Below, in pieces: positions 4,467-5,468 of a stretch of 5,468 nucleotides of DNA. The stretch's first letter is position 1, and every line of letters begins with the position of its first letter. Under the pieces are notes generated by a model, which did no database searches, was not told where the DNA came from, and saw only the letters and a program-made list of their open reading frames with translations. This DNA is from DASQJJ01 sp964598355 (GTDB lineage: Bacteria; Patescibacteriota; Microgenomatia; Levybacterales; UBA12049), in the NCBI GenBank assembly GCA_964598355.1, contig CAZRBN010000074.1:1-5468 (forward strand). The letters are read 5' to 3'. The position numbers were made by a program, and so were the translations under genes.

Positions 4467-5468
4467 ATGGAAGAAAATAGAAATGATGGAGTAGATGTTG
4501 CTGCATTATCTCCTGAGGAGACGTTATCGTTTCTAAACAGAAAACAAACAAAGTTTACTTTTTCCAATCTTTTTCCCCTTGCCACTCACAGAAATATTCT
4601 TTTGTTTTACTTTCTTACAATCGTTTTTAACGCTTGGTTTATTGCTGGAAACTGGATTTTCTTTTGGACTCGTTTTATGTCCTTCTCTCAACTTGGTATT
4701 GTTGATGCTTCCGCATTCGCCTTTGGTCTTTTGTTGGATATTCCAACAGGTGCTATTGCAGACTTAATTGGTAAAAAGAAAACCCTTCTTATCTCTACCT
4801 TTCTTAGTTTTCTTGGTGTTATGTTTATAGCTCCTGCAAGTCATATTTTTCCCATTTTCTTTGGCTTTCTTATCACTCAATTTGGATGGGCATTATTTTC
4901 TGGTGCTGGGGAAGCACTTGCATACGATTCGCTAAAGGAAAAAGGATTAGGTGGTAGTTATCAAAAAGTTATCTCTACAAGTACAACGATAGGAATTGTA
5001 GCAACTGTTGTTACCACATTTCTAGGAGGCTTCCTCTATCAAGCGAATTTTCGTCTTCCACATTATGCGTGGGGATTTGCCTATCTTGCTGGTTTTTTAG
5101 CAGCGCTCTTTTTGAAAGAACCTAAAGTGGTAAAAACAGAAAAGTTCTCAATCAAGGGATATATGAATCGCTTGCTAGAAGGTTCTCGTCAGCTTACGCA
5201 ACCATCACTGAGAAGATTTGTACCTATTATGTTTGCATTACTTGGCGTTTATTATCTCTACTCTTATGGCTTTATTCAGCCAGCAATAGCAACGAGTTTT
5301 GGCTTCTTTGCAAAAGAGCAGTCAATTGTCCAAGCGGTTGTTGGGACAATAACTGCATTTATTATTGTATTTATTCCAGTCATGAGAAAAAAATTTAGTG
5401 ATTTTTCTGGACTAATACTTCTTACTGTTCTTCTTGGAGTTGGTTTTCTGTTAGCAGCATTGCCACTT
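4467..5468 (+). CDS. Major facilitator superfamily transporter, N-terminal part (cut by window edge)
   Basis: The frame opens at the ATG at 4467 and continues for 334 codons to the window end without a stop. After a polar cytoplasmic N-terminus of about 40 residues come roughly nine hydrophobic helices: about 42-64, 76-97, 105-123, 128-148, 171-190, 199-216, 252-275, 284-306 and 312-334. That suits a 12-helix MFS carrier missing its last three. Between helices 2 and 3 lies GAIADLIGKKKTL (95-107), the MFS motif A (GxxxDxxGxK). SGAGEALAYDSL (145-156) follows helix 4, as in many drug- and sugar-efflux-like members. The charged stretch at 217-250 is the usual central cytoplasmic loop. It is a secondary transporter of the inner membrane. 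The substrate cannot be named, and drug or metabolite efflux is only a guess. It is preceded by its own leaderless promoter, so it is probably transcribed separately from the dehydrogenase. Confidence 0.9.
   Translation, partial: MEENRNDGVDVAALSPEETLSFLNRKQTKFTFSNLFPLATHRNILLFYFLTIVFNAWFIAGNWIFFWTRFMSFSQLGIVDASAFAFGLLLDIPTGAIADLIGKKKTLLISTFLSFLGVMFIAPASHIFPIFFGFLITQFGWALFSGAGEALAYDSLKEKGLGGSYQKVISTSTTIGIVATVVTTFLGGFLYQANFRLPHYAWGFAYLAGFLAALFLKEPKVVKTEKFSIKGYMNRLLEGSRQLTQPSLRRFVPIMFALLGVYYLYSYGFIQPAIATSFGFFAKEQSIVQAVVGTITAFIIVFIPVMRKKFSDFSGLILLTVLLGVGFLLAALPL

Noticed and set aside
4579..4767. 62-codon plus-strand open frame rich in Leu and Phe
   Set aside because: It lies wholly inside the transporter gene in another frame. 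Its hydrophobicity comes from the overlapping T-rich codons of the membrane helices.

Overview
This is an AT-rich 5.5 kb window of bacterial DNA carrying six protein genes, two of them cut by the window edges, plus one gene relic and several short repeats. No universal marker gene or rRNA is present, so placement is tentative. The AT richness, single-gene transcription units without Shine-Dalgarno sites, mixed accessory gene content and a SEC-C relic whose stop sits where a Trp or Pro codon is expected suggest a Patescibacteria/CPR-like genome. That is an inference from style, not from a marker.

Layout, left to right. A minus-strand gene with a MEDS sensory domain runs off the left edge (1-394). 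A gene-poor 0.4 kb gap follows and holds a broken SEC-C metal-binding motif (531-602, minus). Next are three minus-strand genes, each with its own promoter: a class II Fic protein with a C-terminal winged helix (804-1817), a RibD_C/dihydrofolate-reductase-like reductase (2000-2599) and a histidine-phosphatase-fold phosphatase (2688-3314). Two plus-strand genes follow: a D-2-hydroxyacid dehydrogenase homologue that lacks two of its three catalytic residues (3484-4374) and a major facilitator transporter that runs off the right edge (4467-5468).

The genes do not form a pathway or an operon. What unites them is architecture. Five of the six have a -10 hexamer ending 6 nt (7 nt for the reductase) before the ATG, so the predicted transcription start falls on or beside the start codon: leaderless mRNAs. 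For the phosphatase and the dehydrogenase this favours starts nine and seventeen codons inside the longest open frames. The fic promoter has three tandem 12-bp copies of its -35 region, each with a perfect TTGACA.

Two genes are each bracketed by a private pair of direct repeats: the reductase by a 34-bp repeat (31/34 identical) and the dehydrogenase by a 26-bp repeat (21/26). Together with the self-contained promoters, this looks like an accessory region built from single-gene modules. No integrase, transposase, canonical attC site or CRISPR is visible, so a mobile mechanism remains a hypothesis.
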